From NCBI RefSeq assembly GCF_900099675.1, contig NZ_FNDQ01000013.1, positions 1 to 64,000 on the forward strand: a DNA stretch of 64,000 nt, written 5' to 3'. The stretch's first letter is position 1. Each line of letters begins with the position of its first letter. Source of the stretch: Myroides phaeus. Lineage in GTDB: Bacteria > Bacteroidota > Bacteroidia > Flavobacteriales > Flavobacteriaceae. This document shows positions 35,327-42,545 of this stretch, one piece after another. The translations under genes were made by a program, and so were the position numbers. Under the pieces are notes generated by a model. That model worked only from the letters and a program-made list of their open reading frames with translations, made no database searches and was not told the origin of the DNA.

Positions 35327-35949
35327 TGCATATAGCTATTGCAGGAAATATTGGCGCAGGAAAAACTACGCTTACAAATTTATTGGCAAAACATTATAAT
35401 TGGGAGCCTCATTATGAAGATGTAGTTGACAATCCGTACTTAGATGATTTCTATCACCAGATGGATAGATGGTCTTTTAATTTGCAGGTTTACTTTTTAA
35501 ATAGTCGTTTTCGCCAAGTTTTACAGATAAGACAAAGTGGTAAGTCGATTATTCAAGATCGTACTATTTATGAAGACGCCCATATTTTTGCACCTAACTT
35601 GCACGCAATGGGGTTAATGTCTAACCGTGATTTCCAGAACTATTCTTCTTTGTTTGAATTAATGCAAGAGTTAGTAGGAGCACCTGATTTATTAATCTAT
35701 TTAAGAAGCTCTGTTCCTAATTTAGTAGGACAAATTCACAAAAGAGGTAGAGAGTATGAAAACTCTATTTCAATTGAGTATTTGAATCGATTGAACGATA
35801 GATATGAAGAGTGGATTAAAGGGTATGATAAAGGTAAATTATTAATTGTAGATGTTGATAATTTAGACTTCGTTGATAATCCAGAAGACTTAGGAGATGT
35901 TATCAATAAGATTGATGCAGAAATCAATGGATTATTTAAAAAGCAATAA
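35326..35949 (+). CDS. Deoxynucleoside kinase
   Basis: The 207-residue P-loop kinase has GNIGAGKTT at residues 7-15, a substrate-site Glu in HYEDVVDNPYLDDFY, the DRTIYEDAHIFA motif (catalytic Asp-Arg, then Glu) and the LID sequence KRGREYENSI. The family phosphorylates deoxyadenosine or deoxyguanosine and sometimes pyrimidines in salvage; substrate choice is not clear. Its location behind thyA and folA suits a nucleotide-supply group. It shares one base with the upstream stop codon. Confidence 0.92.
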   Translation: MHIAIAGNIGAGKTTLTNLLAKHYNWEPHYEDVVDNPYLDDFYHQMDRWSFNLQVYFLNSRFRQVLQIRQSGKSIIQDRTIYEDAHIFAPNLHAMGLMSNRDFQNYSSLFELMQELVGAPDLLIYLRSSVPNLVGQIHKRGREYENSISIEYLNRLNDRYEEWIKGYDKGKLLIVDVDNLDFVDNPEDLGDVINKIDAEINGLFKKQ

Positions 35950-35984
35950 CATTATTTTGTAAAGAAATAAGTTGACGATAAAAG

Positions 35985-36016
35985 AAAAGAGCTGTTTAAG
36001 TAAACAGCTCTTTTTT
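35985..36016. terminator. Bidirectional terminator between the kinase gene and gldA
   Basis: AAAAGAGCTGTTTA (35985-35998) pairs with TAAACAGCTCTTTT (36001-36014), followed by more T. The flanking genes converge. Confidence 0.88.
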
Positions 36017-36915
36017 TATGCATTAGTAATTTCTCTAAATAGTTTTTCGAGGTTCTTACTTTTTACTTGTAGTGATAATGTTTTTAAACCATTTTCTTGT
36101 GCAAAGTCGTAAACAGTACCACGATAATCTCCTTCAATAGGAAAAAACAACTCCCACTGTGTATCGTGTATATGATTAGCTTTAACAAGGTTTGGAATTT
36201 GATTGATAAACTGAATTTCAATTTTGTAATCAAATTCGACAGCAATGATTTGTTCGTTTTGATGTTCTAACATATCCGTTAACATCTGGTCAGCTACTAT
36301 TTGTCCTTTTTTGATAATAATCACACGTTCACAAATAGCTTCAACCTCCTGCATAATATGAGTAGAAAGAAAAACAGTTTTATCTTTCCCTATATTTTTA
36401 ATAAGCTCTCTAATTTCTACTAATTGATTAGGGTCTAATCCAGTAGTAGGTTCGTCTAAAATTAGAACATCAGGATTGTGAAGAAGAGCAGTTGCAAGAC
36501 CTACTCTTTGTCGGTATCCCTTTGAAAGCTGTTCAATTTTCTTATGAGCTTCAGGCGTAAGTCCAGTAAGCTCAATCACTTCTTCTATGCGTTGTTTGTT
36601 AACTTTATATATATCTGCATTAAATTGCAGATATTCTCTAACATACATATCTAAATAAAGCGGATTGTGTTCTGGTAAATACCCGATTGATTGCTGTACT
36701 TTTTTTCTTTCAGTTTCAACGTTAAACTCGTTTACATAAGCTTTTCCTTCATCACTGTGGATGTAGGTTGTAAGTATTTTCATCAATGTTGATTTACCAG
36801 CTCCATTAGGACCTAAAAAGCCAACTATCTGTCCTTTTGGAATAGAAAAGCTAATGTTGTCTAAGGCCTTTTGATCGTCGTATATTTTACTGATGTTTTT
36901 AACGAGTAGTGACAT
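36016..36915 (-). CDS. gldA: ABC transporter ATP-binding protein GldA
   Basis: The 299-residue ATPase has Walker A GPNGAGKST (35-43), signature LSKGYRQRVGLA and Walker B DVLILDEPTTGLDP, followed by a C-terminal extension typical of GldA. With GldF and GldG it forms an ABC transporter linked to gliding motility in Flavobacterium johnsoniae. Neither partner is in the window, so the symbol rests on overall resemblance. A -7-like element (TACATTTG, minus strand) is at 36937-36944. Confidence 0.8.
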   Translation of the reverse strand: MSLLVKNISKIYDDQKALDNISFSIPKGQIVGFLGPNGAGKSTLMKILTTYIHSDEGKAYVNEFNVETERKKVQQSIGYLPEHNPLYLDMYVREYLQFNADIYKVNKQRIEEVIELTGLTPEAHKKIEQLSKGYRQRVGLATALLHNPDVLILDEPTTGLDPNQLVEIRELIKNIGKDKTVFLSTHIMQEVEAICERVIIIKKGQIVADQMLTDMLEHQNEQIIAVEFDYKIEIQFINQIPNLVKANHIHDTQWELFFPIEGDYRGTVYDFAQENGLKTLSLQVKSKNLEKLFREITNA

Positions 36916-36950
36916 TGTTTATAAGTATTAGAGTAACAAATGTAGTTATT

Positions 36951-37340
36951 TTAATGAGAAAAACCGAAAGATACGCTTAGGCCAATTATCCCAATAACAA
37001 TCAATGTAATAACAATATATAACCAATCTTTTTCCAAGAAAAAAGAGAGTAGTGATAGCACTAAACGCAGGGCAGGTGTAAGGAATAATAACAATACGCC
37101 TAAAAATATAATTGCCTCTCCATCTCCTCGAGCTACACCACTTATGATATTGTTAAACACAATGTATATATTATCGTGTTTTTCTGTAAATGTTGCAAAG
37201 TTTACTGTTTCTCCAGATTGAGTAAACAATAAGATGATACCACCTATTAGAGCAACTGATAAAGCTAATAATACGCCATATCGCAAGACATTTCCAATGA
37301 TTGCTTGTAAATCTGTATCGTTAAATTTCTTTGTAGTCAT
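36951..37340 (-). CDS. DUF1634 membrane protein
   Basis: The chosen ATG (37340) starts MTTKKFNDTDLQAIIGNVLR and gives about 129 residues with three membrane helices (about 22-42, 75-95, 105-125). DUF1634 proteins commonly sit next to TauE-type exporters, as here. An ATG at 37358 would overlap tauE by 14 bases and looks less likely. The role is unknown; it is possibly an accessory subunit of the transporter. Confidence 0.82.
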   Translation of the reverse strand: MTTKKFNDTDLQAIIGNVLRYGVLLALSVALIGGIILLFTQSGETVNFATFTEKHDNIYIVFNNIISGVARGDGEAIIFLGVLLLFLTPALRLVLSLLSFFLEKDWLYIVITLIVIGIIGLSVSFGFSH

Positions 37341-37344
37341 AAGG

Positions 37345-38187
37345 TTAAATATTTCCAAGTACTCCGTTATAAATCATATTTGCAGCTAAAACTAAAATTA
37401 GGAAAGCAAAGAACACTTTTAGTTTTTTAGTATTCGCTCTCATCAGCACTTTAGCGCCAACCATCGAACCAATTAATACCCCAATAATAACAGGCATACA
37501 AATACTTGGTTCAATATATCCTTTTTGAATATAGATCACTGAACTGGCAATTGCTGTAACACCCATCATAAAGTTACTTGTTGTAGTAGAAACTTTAAAA
37601 GGAACCTTCATAATGCTATCCATTGCAATAACCTTAAAAGCACCTGAACCAATTCCCAATAAACCAGACATCATACCAGCAACCCCCATCATACTAAAAC
37701 CACCGATGATGTTTGTCATCCCATACTTAACTTTTTCTCCAGAGGGAGTAGGGTATGTACTCGTTAATTTTAATTTGTGTGTCAGTGTGCTTGATTGCTC
37801 CGGAGTAACCAAATGGTCTTCTTTTTTGCGAAGAGAATTTATAGAAGAGAATACTAATGTTGCACCAAATATAACTGCTAATACTGATGTTGGAGCATTG
37901 GTAGAAATTAACGCACCAATCACAGCACCGGCTGTTGTCGCTATTTCTAAAAACATCCCGAGTCTCATATTTGTAATTCCCTCCTTTACATAAGCAGAAG
38001 CCGATCCAGAAGAAGTTGCAATAACAGCTACTAAAGCAGTACCGATGGCATAGTGCATATCTACTCCTAAAAATACAGAAAGTAAAGGGATTATGATAAT
38101 TCCTCCTCCTAAACCAGAAAGAGAACCGATAAATCCAGCTGCAAATGCTCCTAAAAACATAATTAGCGTGAAGGTGAGTAACGTCAT
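37345..38187 (-). CDS. Sulfite exporter TauE/SafE-family permease
   Basis: The 280-residue protein has about eight membrane segments and the repeated family motif FIGSLSGLGGGIIIIPLL near the N terminus and GMMSGLLGIGSGAFKVIAM in the second half. The family moves sulfite, sulfoacetate or other organosulfur anions; substrate cannot be assigned. It is upstream of and probably co-transcribed with the DUF1634 gene. Confidence 0.9.
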   Translation of the reverse strand: MTLLTFTLIMFLGAFAAGFIGSLSGLGGGIIIIPLLSVFLGVDMHYAIGTALVAVIATSSGSASAYVKEGITNMRLGMFLEIATTAGAVIGALISTNAPTSVLAVIFGATLVFSSINSLRKKEDHLVTPEQSSTLTHKLKLTSTYPTPSGEKVKYGMTNIIGGFSMMGVAGMMSGLLGIGSGAFKVIAMDSIMKVPFKVSTTTSNFMMGVTAIASSVIYIQKGYIEPSICMPVIIGVLIGSMVGAKVLMRANTKKLKVFFAFLILVLAANMIYNGVLGNI

Positions 38188-38326
38188 TTCGATATAATTT
38201 TTGTAGTAATGTGGTTAAAAGTAAGTATTTATCGTATAAAAATCGATTTTAAGTGCAATTTTATAATTTAGATATGTTATCTTTAATTTCTGTTTCGTAA
38301 AGAATAGGTGTTAATCTTACCTATTC

Positions 38327-38361
38327 TTTGCGTCGTTATTAAAGTAATACTATTAAATTTG
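38327..38361 (+). promoter_or_regulatory. Promoter of the DAHP synthase gene, possibly leaderless
   Basis: TTTG (38327-38330), a 23-base spacer and TAAATTTG (38354-38361). The -7 element ends five bases before the ATG at 38367, so transcription would start at or next to the start codon. The spacer is at the long end of the accepted range. Confidence 0.55.
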
Positions 38362-38366
38362 TGCCA

Positions 38367-39449
38367 ATGGAAAAAGTAAACATTAACAAGGATTGGTTGT
38401 CTTTATTTCAAGGACAAAATCCTGCAATCATTGCAGGACCTTGTAGTGCAGAGACACCTGAACAGGTTATGAAAATCGCCAAATCACTACCGAAAGAAGT
38501 GAAAGTATTTCGCGCTGGGATTTGGAAACCTCGTACACGTCCAGGAGGATTTGAAGGAGTAGGAGCCATTGGATTGAAGTGGTTGCAACAAGTAAAAGCA
38601 GAAACAGGAATGTTGATTGCTACAGAAGTTGCAACAGCAGAACACGTGCAGTTGTGTTTAGAACACGACGTAGATATCTTGTGGATTGGTGCTCGAACAG
38701 CAGTAAATCCATTTGCTATTCAAGAAATTGCAGATGTTTTGAAGGGAACTGATAAAGTTGTCTTGTTAAAAAATCCAGTGAATCCAGACTTATCTTTATG
38801 GATGGGGGGAATTGAGCGTCTTGCTAAAGCGGGAATTGCTAAATTAGGAGTTATTCATAGAGGATTTAGTACTTATGAAAAAACAAAATATCGCAACAAC
38901 CCAGAATGGCAAATACCATTAGATTTAAAGCTACATTTGCCTAATATTCCAATTTTCTGTGATCCATCACATATTACTGGAAATAGAAGTAAGATATTTG
39001 CAGTATCACAGCAAGCACTTGATTTGAATTATGACGGATTAATGATTGAAACACATTGTGATCCTGATAATGCGTGGAGTGATGCACCCCAACAAGTAAC
39101 ACCGGATCAGTTACAAGATATTTTAGATAACTTGAAAGTGAGAAATGTTACTGATGAAACGGAAGAGTTTTTACAACAAATACAAGCATATCGTATTCAA
39201 ATTGACGATATGGACAGTAAACTATTAGATCTTTTGAGAAAGCGTATGTTGATTTCCGATGCAATTGGTACGTTGAAAAAAGAGAAGAACGTTGCTGTTT
39301 TCCAACAAGGACGTTGGACTACAATTTTGGAGAAAATGCAAGAAGAAGGTAAGCACATCGGGTTTACTGAAGAGTTTATTACAGCTATTTATACAGCAAT
39401 TCACCAAGAGAGTATTTATAGACAGGATAAAATTATTAACAAAGAATAA
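38367..39449 (+). CDS. Bifunctional DAHP synthase / chorismate mutase
   Basis: The N-terminal two thirds (about 1-260) is a 3-deoxy-7-phosphoheptulonate synthase of the KDO8P-synthase-like type (IIAGPCSAETPEQ, KPRTRPGGFEG, LKNPVNPDLSLW, FCDPSHITGNR). The C-terminal part (about 265-360) is an AroQ-type chorismate mutase (YRIQIDDMDSKLLDLLRKRM). The fusion joins the first shikimate-pathway step to the branch toward Phe and Tyr. ATG at 38367 is chosen: the in-frame GTG at 38361 is the last base of the -7 element. aroA is in the same window. Confidence 0.94.
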   Translation: MEKVNINKDWLSLFQGQNPAIIAGPCSAETPEQVMKIAKSLPKEVKVFRAGIWKPRTRPGGFEGVGAIGLKWLQQVKAETGMLIATEVATAEHVQLCLEHDVDILWIGARTAVNPFAIQEIADVLKGTDKVVLLKNPVNPDLSLWMGGIERLAKAGIAKLGVIHRGFSTYEKTKYRNNPEWQIPLDLKLHLPNIPIFCDPSHITGNRSKIFAVSQQALDLNYDGLMIETHCDPDNAWSDAPQQVTPDQLQDILDNLKVRNVTDETEEFLQQIQAYRIQIDDMDSKLLDLLRKRMLISDAIGTLKKEKNVAVFQQGRWTTILEKMQEEGKHIGFTEEFITAIYTAIHQESIYRQDKIINKE

Positions 39450-39470
39450 AACAAGAGGGCAATACTATTT

Positions 39471-40436
39471 ATGAAAGGTATAGTTTACAAGTCAACAGGA
39501 AGTTGGTACTCGGTAAAAAATGAAGAAGGACATTTCTATGATTGTCGTATCAAAGGAAAGTTCAGATTAAAAGGTATTAAAAGTACCAATCCAATAGCTG
39601 TTGGTGATCACGTTCAGTTTGAACTTGAAACTACAAATGACGTTACGACTGGAGTAATTAATCAGATTGAATCAAGAAAGAATTACATCGTTCGTAAATC
39701 TGTAAACTTGTCTAAACAAGTACATATTATTGCTTCTAATATAGATACAGTTTTTTTAATAGTTACTATTAATAATCCTGTAACAACAACAAGTTTTATT
39801 GACCGTTTTTTAGTTACAGCTGAGGCTTACGGGATTAAAACAGTATTAGTTTTTAATAAAATTGATACGTATTCTGAAGATGCTTTAGATGAACAATTGT
39901 ATATGCAATACATCTATTCGCAAATAGGATACGAATGTTTACGTGTGTCTGCATTGACAGGAAAAGGAATTGATGCGATTAAAGAACGAATGACAGGAAA
40001 AGTTTCTATGTTTTCTGGGCATTCAGGAGTTGGAAAATCAACTCTGATTAATGCAATTGAGCCTGGACTGAATTTAAAGACCGCACAGATCTCAGAGCAA
40101 CATCAACAAGGACAACATACAACGACCTTTGCAGAGATGTATGATTTATCTTTTGATGCAAGTATTATAGATACCCCTGGAATTAGAGGTTTTGGTATTG
40201 TTGATATGGAACCGCAAGAGGTAGGAGACTATTTCCCTGAGTTTTTTGCTTTGAAAGACCAATGTAAGTTTAATAACTGTTTGCATAAAGAAGAGCCACA
40301 TTGTGCTGTGAAAGATGCACTTGATGAAGATGTTTTAGCTTGGTCAAGATATAAAAGTTATATTCAGATATTAGATGGTGAAGAAGAACATTATCGAACA
40401 GATATTTATAAAGATGGAAGAAACCAAGACGAATAG
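39471..40436 (+). CDS. rsgA: Small ribosomal subunit biogenesis GTPase RsgA
   Basis: RsgA is a circularly permuted GTPase that checks late 30S subunit assembly. The 321-residue protein has an OB-fold N terminus, then G4 (VLVFNKID) before G1 (GHSGVGKST, 183-191) and G3 (DTPGIRGFG), the permuted order. A C-terminal zinc motif (CKFNNCLHKEEPHC) follows. It follows the DAHP synthase gene at 21 bases. The last codons and stop form part of a terminator hairpin. Confidence 0.96.
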   Translation: MKGIVYKSTGSWYSVKNEEGHFYDCRIKGKFRLKGIKSTNPIAVGDHVQFELETTNDVTTGVINQIESRKNYIVRKSVNLSKQVHIIASNIDTVFLIVTINNPVTTTSFIDRFLVTAEAYGIKTVLVFNKIDTYSEDALDEQLYMQYIYSQIGYECLRVSALTGKGIDAIKERMTGKVSMFSGHSGVGKSTLINAIEPGLNLKTAQISEQHQQGQHTTTFAEMYDLSFDASIIDTPGIRGFGIVDMEPQEVGDYFPEFFALKDQCKFNNCLHKEEPHCAVKDALDEDVLAWSRYKSYIQILDGEEEHYRTDIYKDGRNQDE

Positions 40437-40449
40437 TCTTGGTTTTTTT
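40421..40449 (+). terminator. Terminator overlapping the end of rsgA
   Basis: AAACCAAGAC (40421-40430), loop GAATA, GTCTTGGTTT (40436-40445), then T residues. The loop and the start of the right arm contain the rsgA stop codon (40434-40436). Confidence 0.82.
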
Positions 40450-40521
40450 ATTTGTACAATGTCATACTTTATGTACGTTGGAATTTTTACCTTTATCGTT
40501 TAGAGATTAATAAAAGAAAGA

Positions 40522-42495
40522 ATGAAATATTTATATCCCTTATTGGCGTTTGTTTTATTTATGAATATTCCTTCAATATATGCACAAAGTTTTTTAGAGA
40601 AAGTAAGTGTAGAGGAGTTGAGAGAAAATACTAATCCTATTTTTCCAGGAGCAGATGCTGTCATCCTGAATGAACAGATTGATGTTGCAATGGATTATAT
40701 TCAAGATTATGGTTTTCGTGTAACGGAAAAGGTTAGTCGTAAAGTCAAATTATATAAAGATGATGCGAGAGAGTCGCTTTCTTTCTATGTCTCTTATTCT
40801 CCTAAAGGTTATTTAAGCGAAGAAGTAGTTATACATCAAGCTTCCCTTTTTTCTTTGCAAGGGGTAGATATTTCTAAGACAAAGATAGAAAAAGAGGAAG
40901 TTGTAAAGAGTGACTATGGCAATTGGAAGGAAGTTGGCGTGTTATTTAAAAATGCAAAGAAAGGAGATATAGTTACTTATTCGTATAGTAGAGTAACAAG
41001 CTTTATTGATGAGTTACCAGAGTGGGTAATTCAAGCTGATTTACCTAAGCGTATCTCAAAATACACAGTAGTTTTACCTGAGTATTTTCAATATAGTATT
41101 GTTCAGAAAGGTGATTTTAAGTTAAAAGAGACAACAACTGAAAAGAAAGTGTCTATGACAGGAATTGTATCAGCAGGAATGCGAACAAATGTTAATGCAC
41201 TCGAAAAGACATTTGAAATAGTTAATGTTCCCGCTTTTGTTAACGAACCCTATGTTGATAATCCAATAAACTATATTGCTTCCTTGCGTTTTGATTTATT
41301 AGAAGTACAGTTTCCCTTTTCACCCGTACAGAAAGTCTTGTTAAACGAGAAAGAATTTTTGACAGATTTGACTAATAATCGTGGTTTTTCGCGTGAATTA
41401 AAGCAAGATAAATATTATAAAAGAGATGTTTTACTGGAGGATTATCAAGGTTTGTCAACAGAAGAAAAAATAGAGAAGGTTTTAAAATTTGTGCAACAAA
41501 AAGTAAAATGGGATAATACCTATGGGATTTTTGCGAACAATGGTACAAAAACAGCATATTATAAAGGGATTGGAAATTCTGCTGATATAAATCTGATGCT
41601 AACAAGTATGTTGAGGTATATAGGTCTGCAAGCTAATCCTGTTTTGTTAAGTACAAGGAGTAATGGAGTAAAAACAACTTGGCAGAGAAATTACTACAAT
41701 CACGTTATAACTGCTGTTGAAGTTGGAGAAGCCTATTATTTACTGGATGCTACAAATCCATACTCAGGAATTAATATTTTGCCATTAGAAGATTTGAATG
41801 GTAGAGGAATGTTGTTTAAAGACAATGGAAGTATTGTGTCAATTGATTTAATGCCTCAATTTGTTTCAGGTATAACAGATAGATATCAAGTAGAATTAAA
41901 CATTGATGGATCTATGCAAGGGCAATTGCTTAAAAACTATAGTAATTATGATGCATTAGTTTTTAGAGGTGGTTACAATGGTAGTGAATGGCAATTAGGT
42001 AAGATGTACGAATCACAACAATTTGGTGTACAAATTAGTAATGTCAGAGTATTTAATAGCAAGGAAGATTTATCAAAAGATGTTAGAGTAAATTATTCAT
42101 TGTACAAAAGAAATGCTGTATCAATGTTTAACGATAAGCTTTTTGTAAATCCATTCCAACTATACAATTTTAATGCATCCGTTTTTGAAGCTGAAAATAG
42201 AGTAATGCCTATTTATTTTGGATATCCTACAATGGAAAACTATATGATTAGCATTGCAATTCCACAAGGCTATGAAGTAGAAAAAGTGCCCGAAGATATA
42301 GTGTTGAGGAATCAACAAGCAGGGATAGAAATGCAAGTTAAGTTTACTGTTGATACCAATAAAGTAGAAGGAACTTTATTGTTTTTAAAAAACAAGGGAA
42401 TGATTGGAGTGAAAGATTATCCGTATGTACGCGATTTGTATCAGAAAGTAGGAAAGGTATTACAACAACAAGTTGTATTTGCCAGAAAGAAATAA
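40522..42495 (+). CDS. DUF3857 transglutaminase-fold exported protein
   Basis: The 657-residue protein has a signal peptide (MKYLYPLLAFVLFMNIPSIY, then AQ), a DUF3857 beta-rich region (about 45-230), a transglutaminase-like core (about 300-420) and a C-terminal DUF2569/3858-like region. In the core the catalytic Cys position is Ser353 in GNSADIN, while His394 (NHVITAV) and Asp409 (LLDATN) remain. It is therefore probably not a classic transglutaminase or cysteine protease. It faces the M16 peptidase gene across a shared terminator. Confidence 0.85.
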   Translation: MKYLYPLLAFVLFMNIPSIYAQSFLEKVSVEELRENTNPIFPGADAVILNEQIDVAMDYIQDYGFRVTEKVSRKVKLYKDDARESLSFYVSYSPKGYLSEEVVIHQASLFSLQGVDISKTKIEKEEVVKSDYGNWKEVGVLFKNAKKGDIVTYSYSRVTSFIDELPEWVIQADLPKRISKYTVVLPEYFQYSIVQKGDFKLKETTTEKKVSMTGIVSAGMRTNVNALEKTFEIVNVPAFVNEPYVDNPINYIASLRFDLLEVQFPFSPVQKVLLNEKEFLTDLTNNRGFSRELKQDKYYKRDVLLEDYQGLSTEEKIEKVLKFVQQKVKWDNTYGIFANNGTKTAYYKGIGNSADINLMLTSMLRYIGLQANPVLLSTRSNGVKTTWQRNYYNHVITAVEVGEAYYLLDATNPYSGINILPLEDLNGRGMLFKDNGSIVSIDLMPQFVSGITDRYQVELNIDGSMQGQLLKNYSNYDALVFRGGYNGSEWQLGKMYESQQFGVQISNVRVFNSKEDLSKDVRVNYSLYKRNAVSMFNDKLFVNPFQLYNFNASVFEAENRVMPIYFGYPTMENYMISIAIPQGYEVEKVPEDIVLRNQQAGIEMQVKFTVDTNKVEGTLLFLKNKGMIGVKDYPYVRDLYQKVGKVLQQQVVFARKK

Positions 42496-42500
42496 AAAAC

Positions 42501-42539
42501 AAAAGCCTCAAGAAGTATAAAACTTTTTGAGGCTTTTTT
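42501..42539. terminator. Bidirectional terminator between the DUF3857 and M16 genes
   Basis: AAAAGCCTCAA (42501-42511) pairs with TTGAGGCTTTT (about 42526-42536), with flanking A and T runs on both strands, between convergent genes. Confidence 0.85.
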
Positions 42540-42545
42540 GTGTTG

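Noticed and set aside
40452..40634. 60-codon open frame after rsgA
   Set aside because: It overlaps the start of the DUF3857 gene in another frame and contains the gap after a terminator; no support as a gene.
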